From Klebsormidium nitens (Eukaryota > Streptophyta > Klebsormidiophyceae > Klebsormidiales > Klebsormidiaceae), in NCBI GenBank assembly GCA_000708835.1, contig DF237699.1, forward strand, positions 1-36,948: a stretch of DNA of 36,948 bases, given 5' to 3'. The notes under the pieces are model-generated. The model made no database searches, had not been told where the DNA came from, and was given only the letters and a program-made list of their open reading frames with translations. Within the stretch, counting starts at the first letter, position 1; each line of letters starts with the position of its first letter. Shown here piece after piece: positions 1 to 12,469 of the stretch. Both the position numbers and the translations under genes were made by a program.

Positions 1-3000
1 GTGTAGGCTTGGAACCGTGCCTGATCGATAGCGAGTAGCTGTCACTGCGGAGTTGTATCGATGGCTGTGCTCGGGCACTAGTTGCCTCAGACTGTGGACC
101 TTGTTGCGATTTGGCTGTATGGATACATTGCAGCCAACTGAAGAAATGTCTTCATGATCCTGAAGCCTAGATTGTCGATCATTCCAGGTACACATCGAAG
201 GTGCTCAGTTAAAGGCATGCTTAAACTTTCGAAACACAAAAGTCGTACACCGGAAAACTTGATTCCCATTTGCGTTTTCAGCGTCGCATCCGTCAATTCC
301 TGAACAGGAGCCCACTAGAAGAGCGGCTTTCAGGACAATCAGATCACTCTCTCGTATTCTCCGTACTGGCAGCAAATGCTACTCTATTCTTTATACGACT
401 TGACACGCGCAGCTTATTGGATTACTGCTGAAACAATCAGCCGTCAGAACTGATGACTTCAAGGTCTTCTTGAGGAGTTTCTACAATCTTGAGGACATCT
501 TCATGGATCGCCCCAACGCTTGATAGCTCTGCTTCGTGCTCTTCTTGCATGTCGCTTGCAAAGTCATGACCCTATGGACCGGGCTATGATTATGCTGGTA
601 TCTGGGGCAGCCAGCGTTATAACCCAAGCGAGGTCTGTCGTGTCTAAGGCCAATCTTCGTGTTGTGCAGCTTACGAGAAGGGGTTTCTATCCGTACATAT
701 CCTGCGAGTTGATAGGGGCCGGCAACTCTGTTGACGAAACGCGGTCGTTGATGACGCTGCCAACCTATTCGTGATAACTGCAAGATCCTGGCCTTGAGAA
801 TCATGGGCACGCGGATTCACCTGTCTTGTTGGCTAACGCCTTCATCGCAGCTACTTGGTAACGGTTGCAAGATTTCCTCTCGGTTGCAGTTCACCCGTTG
901 CTTTTTCTGCCCACCTGGCACCTTGTCTAGACTTTGCGCTACGTAGTTTCCAATTTGACCATTTTTGTCTAATTGGGTGCTGCGCTGGAAGGGCTTCTAG
1001 TAAGACGTGGCAGGCAAGAGCTACGAGATGGTTGGCCGTACTCTTGTCTGTCGAAAGCCAGGTCTTCGCGAGGGTCTCGTTCTCATTCTCTCCGGATAAA
1101 CTTCAGGCTTTGATCATCGTCGAACTGAGATGGCACTTCTCAAGAGACCGGGGTTGCGCATTCGTGAGCCAGAGTGTCGTCCAAGATGTTTGAACCCCCC
1201 TCGTTAGCATCTCGCGTGATTTCTCAAAGACAGTCGTTTGAGAAGCAGCACGGCAGCCAATCAAAGTCAGGGAGGGCCGCCAGGCTCGCTCCACTCTCAA
1301 GGGTCTACACGTGGTCTATCCACTTTAAATTTTCCAGTTTTAACATGACTAGAACGGAGACAGTATCCGCCGCAACACGTATAGATTGCGCAAACTATTA
1401 CGCCGACCTGTTGCTTGGCGCCAAGCGGAAGCGTACACGTCTTGACAGGCTGCCCACTGTTTGCCCCCCCTTTCGAGTACGGCTTCTAGCTTGTGGCGTT
1501 CACTGCGTTTTATAGATCTCCAAACGTCAACGTCAATGCCATGACGTCGATGGCACGGTGGGCATAAAGAAGGCCCACAGCGAGTGAGTTGCTCTTTCTG
1601 AAGCCGGTGGTAGTTGTTGTTCATTGACATTGATCCGAGCCGATTCTTCTCTGAATCTTGGAACCTACCAGCAACCTTAGCACAACCAACCCAATCTCTG
1701 AAACATCAGCCACCTAACGACGATTTGATATTTTGCCGCCTTGCATTCCACGATTCATGTAGGTCAATCTGTTTGCTCGTACTCGGCCATGTTCGCAGCA
1801 GATTCTGCTACCTTTTTTCACGGTTATTGAAAGCTCTAAAAGTGATCCTAGCTCAATCTGCAAGGCCAGCTTTACCCTTTTGCATGTTTCGTCAGCTATT
1901 TCACGCCGGCGCGCTGACATTGAGCGTGAATTGAGTGTCCAACTACAGCGGTTATGCTTGCAAGGCCCTACTCAAAGCAGCGCAGGCGGTACGAATCATC
2001 TGAGAGCTCGAGATCTCTAATGCTCTTCACTTGCCAGTGTTGATTGGGTTTTTCAGTAGGAGGCTCTTCTCTCGCGGCCGGAAACGATGCAGGCTGTGAT
2101 CTTACACGGCTTGAGATGGTAGGTCTCATTGGCTTTGTTGACGACCGTGAGCCAAAGCGCCGTTCTGGGCTTCCGTCTTGTAAGCTTTTAAGGTATCGGT
2201 GCTCCATACTCACATACCACATCTTCGATCAAGCTGGCTGTGATTGCAAAAGCTGCCTTTGGGTCATTTGGAACCAGATTCTGTTCCAAAAAGAAGCAAT
2301 GTCACTCGATCAAAGGAAGATGCCAGTACCCCCTCAGATTGCTCATGCAATTATCGTATTGTTTGTCCCTCGTCTTTTAAGTGGTTCGAACAAGCAGAAA
2401 AAAGAAAAAGACCATTTTGGTATCATCAACTGCATACTAAACATCGACCCCGTGCTCAGCAGGGTGCATAACTGCATGACCTCTTCGTTCCACCCGCGTG
2501 TGAATACGACGTTAAATTGGTGCTTTGGAGACGCAGAACCGATTGTGACTTTCGCATATGTTTTGGCCTGAGTGTTCGAGAGTAGTAGCTTTGTTGCGCG
2601 TCGGCTGTGCATGAGGGTTGCCGAAGTTGGGGCAGCGATTGTCCCAGTGGTGTTCCACCTTCTGAATCCCTACTCAATCGGCCGGTGTAAGATGGTTCTT
2701 TGGGTGGCAGGAACGAACGGTAGGCCGATCGTGGTAACCCCAGTGCTGGGCCCGCTCTGCTTTTCCAAGTTGCATTTTGATGACAAGCATTTACCTACTC
2801 CTCGAGGCATGATCATGTATCTACCCCTATTGATTCAAAGTACCGGCGCACGCGGACATTTCTCTCCTGCCAAGGGTCACGGTGTTCCTCATGGGTTTGT
2901 ATTTAGCCCCAATACTCAGCTAGGTTCCTAGTTACACTGAAAACACTTCAATAGTGGTTTCTTGGCCGGGAGGACTTTTAAGGCGCCTTGGGGACCGTCA

Positions 3001-5076
3001 TGTCCCCACAAGCTTGCGGTTGTTCTTTCGCGAGGCCTTATGAGTGAGCGTACATATACTGGCCGTATCTTTTGACAGTCGACGGCAAACAAGCTAGACT
3101 ATGATTCCGGGAATCTGGCCCGCTGCAAGACTGGCTGTCCTTGGAAACGAGCTGAATCGAACGGTTCTAGAAAGCCACCAAGTTTCTTGAGTACTGGGCT
3201 GTCTCCGCTTTGTCTCTTGGCCGTTGATCACTTTCGACGCGTTGTAATAAACCGCGAAGAGTTAAACTTTGCTGGTCGTATCTGATGATCGAGGCCGGTT
3301 CGAAGCGCTGCAGCTTCCAAGATCTGCAAGCTGCTTTGGAAAGGTCGGGTCCATTTGCCGTCATAAGATTCTGGCGCCTGATTTCAAGAGGGCATAACGT
3401 GGCCCCTCAATGATCTTATGCAGTAGACCCTTGATGATTTGTCGCCGACACTTTGCAGTCCGACCCGCATCTGGCAACCCAGATGATTGGCATACGGGCG
3501 GATGGTCGCCGCGGCGTCACGGGTTAATTCGAGGACGCTGCCTTTCAGGAACTTCTCTTTGAATCTAAGTAGTGCCAAGCTAGCCAACGGCTTGAGCGCA
3601 CTGCAGGCTTGATGGGATCCTCCGCTGCTGTTCTGAGAATACGGTTGTCCAGATCAGTGGGTTATAACGACCACCACGTGTTGAGCAGGAAGGTCGTCCT
3701 TTTTGGGCCTGCCTCGGCTTCATGTCGTTTGGCAAGGGCCGTCAGGAGACCCCAGTTATCGCGGCACGTGGAGCGTCACTTTCTGCTTCCTGACAAGTGC
3801 GAAAAAGCTTCAAAAACCTCAGTGGAATCACGTTCTGTGTCGGGATAAAGGGCTTCTCTTGCATGAGTAGTGATGGCTAGCTCAATTACAATGAACGATT
3901 GAGATATCACCCTATTGAGGATGCCGAGTCATCTTTTCTGGCCATGATCGTGTGAAAGGAGCTGAGCAAGATCAGACTGGCTCAATGACATTTGCGAGGG
4001 TACATGGGTAAGCCAGAGGAGTTAAGCCGGCCGCCGTGCACTATTTGTGGGGACTTCCAGCGCATGCTCAGACGGCCGTTAGAGCATTGTTGATCCGGGT
4101 CACCTCCTTCTTCTCCCGCCCCGGTCGCGTGGCCGTGATTAAACCGGGGCTGTAATCCGGCTGGGAATGAGAGATACATGAGCTAGAGGCTTTTCAGAAG
4201 ATCACGACGCCACAATTTTCATTTCGATTATGATACCACAGTGACCTTAAAACGATCGCAAGCAACGGTAAGGAACGCTGCGCAGTGATGGATTGTAGCA
4301 CGCCGGGTGAGCGTGAGGCCACTTGACCAAATTCAAGTTTCTCGCATGTTTGCCAGAAAGCCATGACGTGCTCGTTTATCCAAGCTTTCCACGACGTAAC
4401 ATTCGACCTTCCAGAAGTCGAGAAGATGCCGCGGTCATCATTGTTGTTGGCTCAACACTTCGGTCGGTTGAAAGTGATGACTAGCTGCTGGACTGGAATA
4501 GTTAGTGCGTGCAGCCAGTAAACATACGAGCTTAAACTATAAGGCAAGAGCTTAAAGCTGACCAAATTAGACAAACGTCCATGTCAACGCGTTCCCAGGA
4601 CTTCGATAGGGATCTGGTTTCTCGCTGCCCTTCCGAGTCCTTTCGCCGGTTATGGACGTTCTCGAGCTCGTTAGCCGTGAAATACAACGTCAATTGCTGC
4701 AACGCGCGCCTGCTTGACATCGATATCCGGCGCGCGCTATAGTCTGACCCGCGTGCAATTCGTTATTTGTGTCGGGCTACTTGCGCTTGAGCCCAAGTGC
4801 TTCGCTGCACGTTTGCCACTGCCTTTTCAGCTGCCAATCTTTCATCGTGGTTTGAGGAGATATACACACTTCGAAAAGAGCAGTTAGGCTCGGCACTGAT
4901 TGCTGCCTGCGTGGGGACCATTGCAAACCCAGACGTAGAAGTTTGCACCTGTCTTGATGCCAGCGGCTACATGAGATTCAGATGCTGATGACACCGTTAC
5001 TGCCACGAAAGTTGGAATTAAGGGACCCAAATTATAGCGCCTGACTGAGTATACGTTTCGAAAGAACACTAGTAGA
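1..5076. other. Gene-poor stretch
   Basis: I find no supported gene. The frames present (longest 2044-2571 plus, 175 codons) match no family and overlap frames on the other strand. A minus-strand run of about 40 codons ending near 445, acidic and with consistent codons (MQEEHEAELSSVGAIHEDVL), could be a last exon but has no flanking context to confirm it. Confidence 0.5.
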
Positions 5077-5268
5077 GTGCTGGATTGTTGTCTCGGAATA
5101 TTAGGAGCACTCAACGGGTGCGTGAATGTCCGTATTTCTCTTACCAATTCTTATTGGCAGGTTCATCTCGAAAGCTGCCAGTCAGTTGATTTTATCGGCA
5201 GAAGAGCCTCTCCTGCCACGTCCACTCGATGCTTAAAGTTTTCCGGAGCCTCTGTGACATTTGCTTAG
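5077..5268 (+). mobile_element. Decayed reverse-transcriptase-like fragment
   Basis: A 63-codon plus-strand frame reads VLDCCLGILGAL, ISLTNSYWQVHLE and, 22 residues later, LKFSGASVTFA. The order and spacing fit the Ty3/gypsy reverse transcriptase block in which a lDlksGYwQv motif precedes the PFGLxNAPATF motif. Key residues of the second motif are lost. No catalytic YxDD, RNase H or integrase could be found around it. It would be an old fragment. Confidence 0.3.
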
Positions 5269-5450
5269 CTTAAGTCATGCTCTCCCCTACAACAGTGTGC
5301 CGCTCATCTCAAGCTTTTGTGATTTGTACTCTTGAGTCTCGCTGGTACTGTTTGCAGTGACTATCTTAGCCCTTAGCCACTGACGAGACACTTGGGTACG
5401 TTTTCCAAATCTGGTTCTTGTGTTGCGCTTCGTACTGGCCGTGATAGACT

Positions 5451-5475
5451 AGATGCCTGGAGCTTTGAGCTCCAG
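5451..5475. repeat. Short hairpin related to the one at 15.3 kb
   Basis: AGATGCCTGGAGCT at 5451-5464 is identical to 15309-15322. Here CTGGAGCT (5457-5464) pairs with AGCTCCAG (5468-5475) around loop TTG. Confidence 0.7.
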
Positions 5476-7926
5476 AGCCGGTGCAACTTGTTAGCCATGT
5501 GAAGCCAGGACTTGCCACCTGGTTCTACGGTTCTTCAAGTGGCGCTGCTGCAAAGATTATACTTCCTCCCAGCCAGCTTCTAGTCGCCCGTCCTTGTGGG
5601 CTCCCACATCCCCTTTATCCATATTAGTTTGGATCGAGTCTACCAAAGTCATAGAGTGCTGATGCTTTAAGCCGTACAGGCCGTACGCGGTGATGTCAAA
5701 CCTCACTATCTAGCGTGAACAAAAAGTCAGCCGGCGGTTTCATAGCTTCGAAGGTTCCCATCAGACACATATTAACATGCATGTCACAGCTTTGAAATGA
5801 CACATATCTGCAAGGCATGCCAGTCAGAGTTGTGAGTAAAGCAGACTTGGGTGAGTTCTAGTGAGGTCAGCTAGAACACTTCCATGCTTTCTGTAAACAT
5901 GGGCGCGACTCAGGCTTGTATGACACAATCGAAGCTAGAAGCGAAGCATTATTGAAGAAGTGAACCCATCCCATGCATGAGCCCCAGTACGTCTCCTTAG
6001 AACAAACGGAAGCAACCAACTTCGTTGAAGAAGCTGATTCGTTCTGATGCCAGGACTCCCCAATTGTAAGTCTCCTTCCGACCGAAGGGGGCACAAAATG
6101 TTTGCATACATATATTGAAGGCAGTATGATGTTCGGAAGTCTTATTGAGGCTGCGACGGTTCTGGCACTTTAGCCTTCGATTTCGGATTTACTGAAATCT
6201 GGCACCGGCCCACTGTTTACTTTAAGGGATCATCGGTGGTTGGCTGTGAGGACCGGCACGTATGTTCGTTCAAGGGGCCGCACAGGCTGTCTCCGACGAG
6301 ATCTTTTTTTCGACCCTCCTCCTGAGCCTTCAGTGGGCCTTCCACTCATCTTCGGTATGAACGTCGGGAATACTCATAAGCACGAGAGTTTGGCAGATCA
6401 ATGATTGAGATGGTTTTCACCCCGTCTGATGCCACCAGCAACGTACCCACTTAGTCGGCCGGGCCGTGTTCCTGTCTTTTGTGCTAATCAGGCAGAGGCT
6501 GGCAGTGCAAAGAACCGTAAAGTCAAAACTCAAGCTATTTGCTTATTGGATCTCAGATGATCACATCGCATCTGCCGATCTTCTGGCGGTGTTAGACTGA
6601 TATTTCACGCAGTGAATTGTCTTTGGCAGACCAGTCTTTTTGCCCCGTGCGTTAGCCGGGTCTGACGCTTTCTACAAAGCGGGTGTCAATCCACGTGGCT
6701 CCGCGGCGGTCTCCACGCAGTACACCCTGCTCCAGTGTCGCCGAAAAGTCGCCCACGCGCACAGAGTCTTGCGCAGGCAACCCAGACGACTCAACCCTTA
6801 GTACACCGTAGGGGAGGCTAGTCGATTTAGCGTGTCATTGATTTCAAGGTGCACTTATTTCGATCCTCTAGTCATGATTTGTCAGATCAATTCACAGGCA
6901 TACATGCTTCAGCGATTTGCTCCGGAAGACGCTACGTGCCTCCTAACGGACCCGGCCAGCCATTCCGGCTGTGACGACCATTATGCGCTGACTATGAGAT
7001 CGGTACGTTCCGACTAAGTGAACAATAGAGTTAGAAAACAGTATGCGTCGAAGAGATTCCTGGCTAAACATCTGATCTCCTAAACCAGATGTTTCCGCGC
7101 TCCGGCGCACTGCCACTCACCATAATCCCATAATACCCTTACTAATCCGACTCGGCCGTCCACTGCTTGAATTTCTTATTGTCTACTGCATCGATCGAGT
7201 TGGAGAGACTCTGTTTCGAGTATATTGGAATTCCTCTCGTGGGTTCAAAAGCTTTCAAGAGCCAAGGCGACTGTCATAAGCTGGCCGGTTCGATTATTCG
7301 TAGCTTCCTGACGCTGACGTAGCAGATGGCTTGAGATCCACTATTGAACTCTGCGAAAGCATAGGCGGTTTCTTGTGGGTACGTGTCAACAGCCCACCAA
7401 TTGAATAGCATAAAACAATCCATGCTTTTCTCCAGTCCTGCTTGGCCTCGATATTCCAAGTGTGATTTTTAAAAGCAGCTTAGGTTGGCTGCTGATCACA
7501 GAATCCCCCACCCGCCAACATGGGAGGTAGAATGCCTTCGGTGCGATTTGAATCCTTGCGGTCAGCAGTACTTTCACTTCTTGGATCCATCGTGCAGGTG
7601 TTTACGCCCGTGCAGCAGTCTGACAAAAAGAATTCTGAATCGAAATCTTCCATAAAGTACATGATCTTGGTTCTTGCCTTGCAGCTTGTGGATTTGGTGT
7701 GAAATTCTTGTTGTTCGACTTCGTGTTCAGCAGCACCTTCGTTCATTCGTCGGCCGTGAGGATTGCTAGATGTTGGGCAGAACATGACTCGTCCCGGAAG
7801 TAATCGACCTCTGAGGCCCCGGTCAGGCCGTGATGGAACATCTTGGTTCCACCGTTAGAAGATTGCAGTCACGGTAATTGCAGAAGCCGCATGAAAGTTT
7901 TGCTAGCTAGAGTCTGGAAACGCAAC
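5476..7926. other. Gene-poor stretch
   Basis: No frame above about 100 codons, no recognisable domain, no RNA gene and no clear repeat seen. Confidence 0.5.
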
Positions 7927-8098
7927 TGTGCCCTACTAACCGCGGTGTGCCCTAAGATTGGCAACCGGGGGGACGGGTAGGGTTAGCTTGGTGGTTAGCG
8001 TGGGTTCGGGTGCGGAGCGCGTGAAATATTCGGGTTAGGGTTTTTAGTTTGTTCGGTCGGGGTTTACGGATCTTAGGGCACACTGCTCTTAGGGCACA
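7927..8098. mobile_element. Small G-rich element with doubled terminal inverted repeats
   Basis: The left side has TGTGCCCTA at 7927-7935 and GTGTGCCCTAAGAT at 7945-7958. The right side has the exact reverse complement ATCTTAGGGCACAC at 8070-8083 and TAGGGCACA at 8090-8098, so each end carries two nested copies. The interior is strongly G/T-rich on the plus strand, including GGGTTAGGG and a GGGGGG run. No coding frame. A related core occurs at 16892-17017. Confidence 0.65.
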
Positions 8099-8100
8099 CT

Positions 8101-9799
8101 TGAGTTACCAGTATTTGTGATAGTAGGCACGCTTGTCCGTGCACTTTTAATGCTAAGAACGCACGTGAATAATGACATGCCAAGATTTTCTGTCCTTTCA
8201 GTCGGAGCCGGCGCGTTGTACAGAATAACTTCTATCCGAGACCTGAAGGGAATGGCAAAATCTCCCTACATACGCGCAAGACACTTCCCATATTGCTGCT
8301 GGCCAAGATGCTTAGAGCCATCATGGGCTTATTCTGTGCTCTGAGTTCAGCTTGCAGGACATCTACTGATGCCAATGCGCGTGACTGCTCGCCAAATTTT
8401 CGTCCTTTTTCATTCTTATGATTTGATAAGCGTTTCCGTCAAAAGCCGCGTGCATATGTGCGTAGTTGCTTCCGCGGCGGTCAACCAGCGCCGCATGCGC
8501 TAAGACAGTATTCCAACCGTGCGCCCTATGAGCTGCTCGCAATTGAGGCATCCAGATCGAACTGATCAGAGGTTTTTGTGTGCACCTCCTTGAAGCCCTG
8601 TATCTTGCAAAGTCTGTTGGTCGATTCTTTAAGGTCTGCTGGACTCAGCGCTTCTTGCTGTAATTCCCGGCAGGCCGCGCGCTGTGCTTACAGCTTTGCA
8701 TACCATGGGCCTTAGTGCGGCCCAGCACAACGCATTCGCCCAGAATATGAGCCGCCAAGAATAGCATGCACAAGCCATACCAGAAGTCTGGAGGCGTAGT
8801 GGTTCGCCCAACCACACCATTGAGAAGAAAACGTTCACTGCAACTTGAAGGTCGATCAGTGCGCCGCTCGATTGCATGAAAGAGTTGCAGTTGAGGAAGA
8901 ACTGCTGCCGTCATGCGACTGTGCTAGCTCCAGAAAATCAGGCGGCCTTACTTGTATTTATTTCTGAAGTTTTTCGCTTTTCCTGACTTGGACTTGCTGT
9001 GGCCGTGAACGGATGCTGAGGAGGGTTTTCCTCATTGTCGTTTTGCTTGCTCAAATCAAGGCTGATGCCACGTTCTTTCTTTTCTGGATGATGACGCCCA
9101 CACTTTCAATGTCCGAACGCTCTATCGCTCGCGTTCAGTGTAAACGTATCGGCAGAGCTTGCTGACGTGGACCGGTACCGAGATTCATAGCTCCTGAAAT
9201 CAGCGCAAAGTGAACGGCGAAGATGAGAAGTGATATGGCGCGGAATGAGCTCGAGGCCACGTATGCCCCTATTAACTCTCCCTCTCGATGCCGCGTGTAC
9301 TCTTTCCTGTGGAATCTCCAAAAAGGGGTCGATCTGATTGTTTGTGCAGAAAGCAGAAAAGAACGGGTCTGTCGAATGGGCGCGTTCACTTTGGTGACAA
9401 GAAGTGCTGTCTTCTGCCTTGGGGTAAAAAAACGCACGACTGGATTTTGATGCTTTTACAGGCAAGACTCGAAGAAAATCATCGTGTGAGGCTTACTGAG
9501 GCCAGTGCGCATAATCTTGGCTAGGTTGAACCGGATTTCAGCTTCTCTTTTGCTCTCCAGGTGCTGGATAAAAGGGGTCAATGAGCACTGGCTGTAGGAC
9601 TTCATCGCACGGCGCGTTTGCTTGACGAAAAAAAATTCAAAGGAGTTCAAGTTGTCCTGAAACCCCTCCGTCAACGGATCGGAGCGGTCACTTGGCACTC
9701 GGGCAGACTGAAATGGGTCTGGTCAACGACGTTCATGCGATTGATCTAGGACTCGATTGGCTTCACTTGCAAGAAGCACCTTCTAAATGATAGCCCGGC
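8101..9799. other. Gene-poor stretch
   Basis: Only short overlapping frames. One plus frame (8117-8344) contains SIRDLKG, faintly like SIDDLRG of receptor S2, and is discussed under findings. Nothing else recognisable. Confidence 0.5.
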
Positions 9800-9940
9800 T
9801 TAAGATCGTTGTGAGGCCACTTCGATCTTAAACCTATTCAGGTATTCAGGCTATTTCGGTCTTAAACGTTGTGTGAGACCACTTTGATCTTAAAAGCTGA
9901 ATTTCTGAGATCAAAACGGCCTCAGCAAACGAGCTTAAAT
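9800..9940. repeat. Fold-back repeat cluster of three related units
   Basis: Unit 1 (9800-9832) runs TTAAGATCG ... CGATCTTAA, itself an inverted repeat around TTGTGAGGCCACTT. Unit 2 (9857-9895) repeats GTTGTGTGAGACCACTTTGAT, then CTTAAA. Unit 3 (9905-9940) is in reverse orientation (CTGAGATCAAAACGGCCTCA). The region could form a cruciform. It may be a remnant of a fold-back transposon. No coding sequence. Confidence 0.55.
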
Positions 9941-12244
9941 CGGGTATTGATTTAAAGTGTAATTTTCTCCATATCGAGTTAACCTTGTAGTGATGTTTGC
10001 GCTAATAATGCTCCGACGCCAGATCGTCGCGCAACTTGTGGTCACCACAGATGAAAGGTCCGTTCACGATCAAAATTAAGGTGCGTTTTTCCTGATTCAC
10101 TTTGGAGTCGTGGGCTGCCCATATCGGAAGATCAAAAAGGTAAAAAAAAAGGAATTCGGATTTCGTACGTAACGAGATCGATACGACCTTTTGAACCGGC
10201 CTTTCAGAAGTGCGCTGCACGATTTTCTTTGCCTGCTTTTACTGTTCCGTAGCATTATGTCGGGGCTCGGCAATGATTGCGTACTGGCCGGCCGGCTTGG
10301 GGCTCATCACGTCCCAAGCCCTTCGTCGAAGTACATGATGCCATAAGGATTCATCTTTACGGAAATCTGGTACGCTTAATCCGGGTTTGACTCGGATCGG
10401 CCACGTATGAAAGCTGACTATTGCTTTTAGCATTATTGAATCGACGACACCGTACGTGTACGTCTTATTTGTGGGCAGATTCTGTTGTTGGGTTCAGAGC
10501 TGACAGCCACCCGATCCGGAACTGGAACCTTAACATTTGATGGCAACCCAAAGCTGTCTAAATATATACGAGACCAAGAATCCTGAGAGTCGCGAAAACT
10601 GGCCTTTTGCATTCAGATCTTGAAAACCTGCTTTGATTGAACCTACTTTGCCTTGATTGCATTGATCTGGTATGACTACTGCCAGTGCTTAGAGGGCATG
10701 ATATACCACGTATTAACTCCACGGATGTCCCCATCAGTGGTTTCTGCTGTAGTGTCGCCGAACGCCTTAGTGCATGACTTCGTCTTGCATCTGGCGACTC
10801 AGCTGATTGGCAGACTGGGCGATCGTTCTGCGACGTTGTGGGCCCCAGGACCCCCTCCTGAACTGGAAGAGCCGGTGCCTGTCAGCAAGTAGAGGCCGAC
10901 GTGCATGCTCGAGCACGAGTATTCACTGATTCACGGCTGCTCCGATTCCTACACAGATAGAACGTTAATGATCGGCTGTGACGACTGCCAAAGCACTGAG
11001 CAAGACTTGCCTCAATCGGACCTTCGTCGTCTACGGAGCCCAATTGCCGAAGTCTCGTATTAGAATGTTTTGTAAGTTTTATTGAACTCGTGGCATTGGT
11101 AGACATGGAGGTTTGCTTTTCTGATCTGGAGCAGAGTATGCTTTCTTCCGACGTCTGGCGAAAGGACAATCGACTGCGGTTGTACAAATGCAACGGCCTG
11201 ACAACTTAATAGGAACGATCGAGCCCCTAACGTGCTGACTTGTCTATCTTCCTTGTTGGCCTTGATCAAGTGAGAGAAACTTGGGCGACTTTTCTAAGCT
11301 CAGAGAAGCATGGTACATGGGGACGTGAGGCCAGGAACCCCCTCTGGTACGCTATGCGTTGAATTTGGAATAAGCGTCTATGGCCGGTTGTTCATTCCAA
11401 CACAAGCGAAAAGCTTTCCATGCAATTATATTTGCCGGGGAGGGGACTCTGAATCGACGAACCGTCAGCTAGAGAATATTTAGGAGTTTCAGGTTATCAA
11501 ACACGGGCTGAAACAACAACTCGTATCCTTGATTCCGGGTCGTGTGTCATTCGATCTCTTTGCTAGCTTTCCTTTGTTTCTTGGAGCAGATTTTCCAATC
11601 TGGAAAATGGTCATGCACGTGATCAGGCACGTCCTAACGGTTCGAACCTGTTCGCACTTCGGGCTTGAGGACATGGGGATCGTACTGACGCCACGGCTTT
11701 TTATATGACCGAAAGTCCTCTTAGTTGTTTCCACATGGAAGAGGTTCTTCAATGACCTAGTTACTTCGGAGAAAAGTGCTGGTTATGATTTGTGCGGCTA
11801 AATTGTGACCCTCCGGCCGTCACGGGTGCACAAAGCTACGGTTGAGTTGGACTTGAGAGGGCGGTGGTGCTGCTAGCCACGGTGGATACGTGCGGTGAGG
11901 GAGTCGACCTTTCGGGGGGGACCCACGCCGTGCTGCTGCAGCCTGTGTGGAACCCCACGGTGAATGAGCAGGTGCGTGAGGAAACAGCTTGAATTGACCC
12001 TTAGGTATACCGTCGAGAAGCCCGCAAAGCTCAAGTTCTCTCAGATTTACGCCGCCGGTAGCGGTACGTTGCGCGCAATATTTTATTCCTTCGCTTTCTG
12101 CTCCTGCGCGGTGCTTTTGCAGTGCCTCGGCTATGATCAGTGCTGGCATATCCAGACGTTCTACGCTAAACTGCGGCTCAGAGCAGCTGTCGACGTTGCC
12201 GCGAACGTATTCGTTGCCAAGATAAGTTCGCATCTTACACATAG
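9941..12244. other. Gene-poor stretch
   Basis: A minus-strand frame at 12317-11820 (165 codons) is Pro-rich at its end and matches no family I know. No splice-consistent partner exons were found, so no gene is called. Confidence 0.45.
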
Positions 12245-12469
12245 TTGAAATATTTGCTGACCCTTGAGACGGATCTTTTGTCCTCCAACCGGGTGTGCCT
12301 GCTAAAAAGTGTTGCAACCCTATACCTCATATTTGACGTGATCACAAGTTTGGTTGATCCGGGGCCTTCGAGTAAGGTGGACGCAAAGTCTATTCGAATT
12401 CCCCGCTCAATTAGGCTCTTCCCAACTAGTACGTTGATGTGGCCGCGAATGAACCGGGAGCCCATCTGA
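12245..12469 (+). pseudogene. Fragment resembling receptor exon 2 (S1 lobe)
   Basis: The plus-strand frame reads LYLIFDVITSLVDPGPSS and then VDA, against CLDFIDVITDLVDPTGRCDV in exon 2 of the downstream receptor. In the block DVITxLVDP eight of nine residues are the same, and three of the six base differences are synonymous changes at third codon positions. The rest of the frame is weakly alignable at best and no splice sites or other receptor exons are found nearby. It is probably a relic of a second receptor gene. Independent chance similarity cannot be excluded without a search. Confidence 0.4.
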
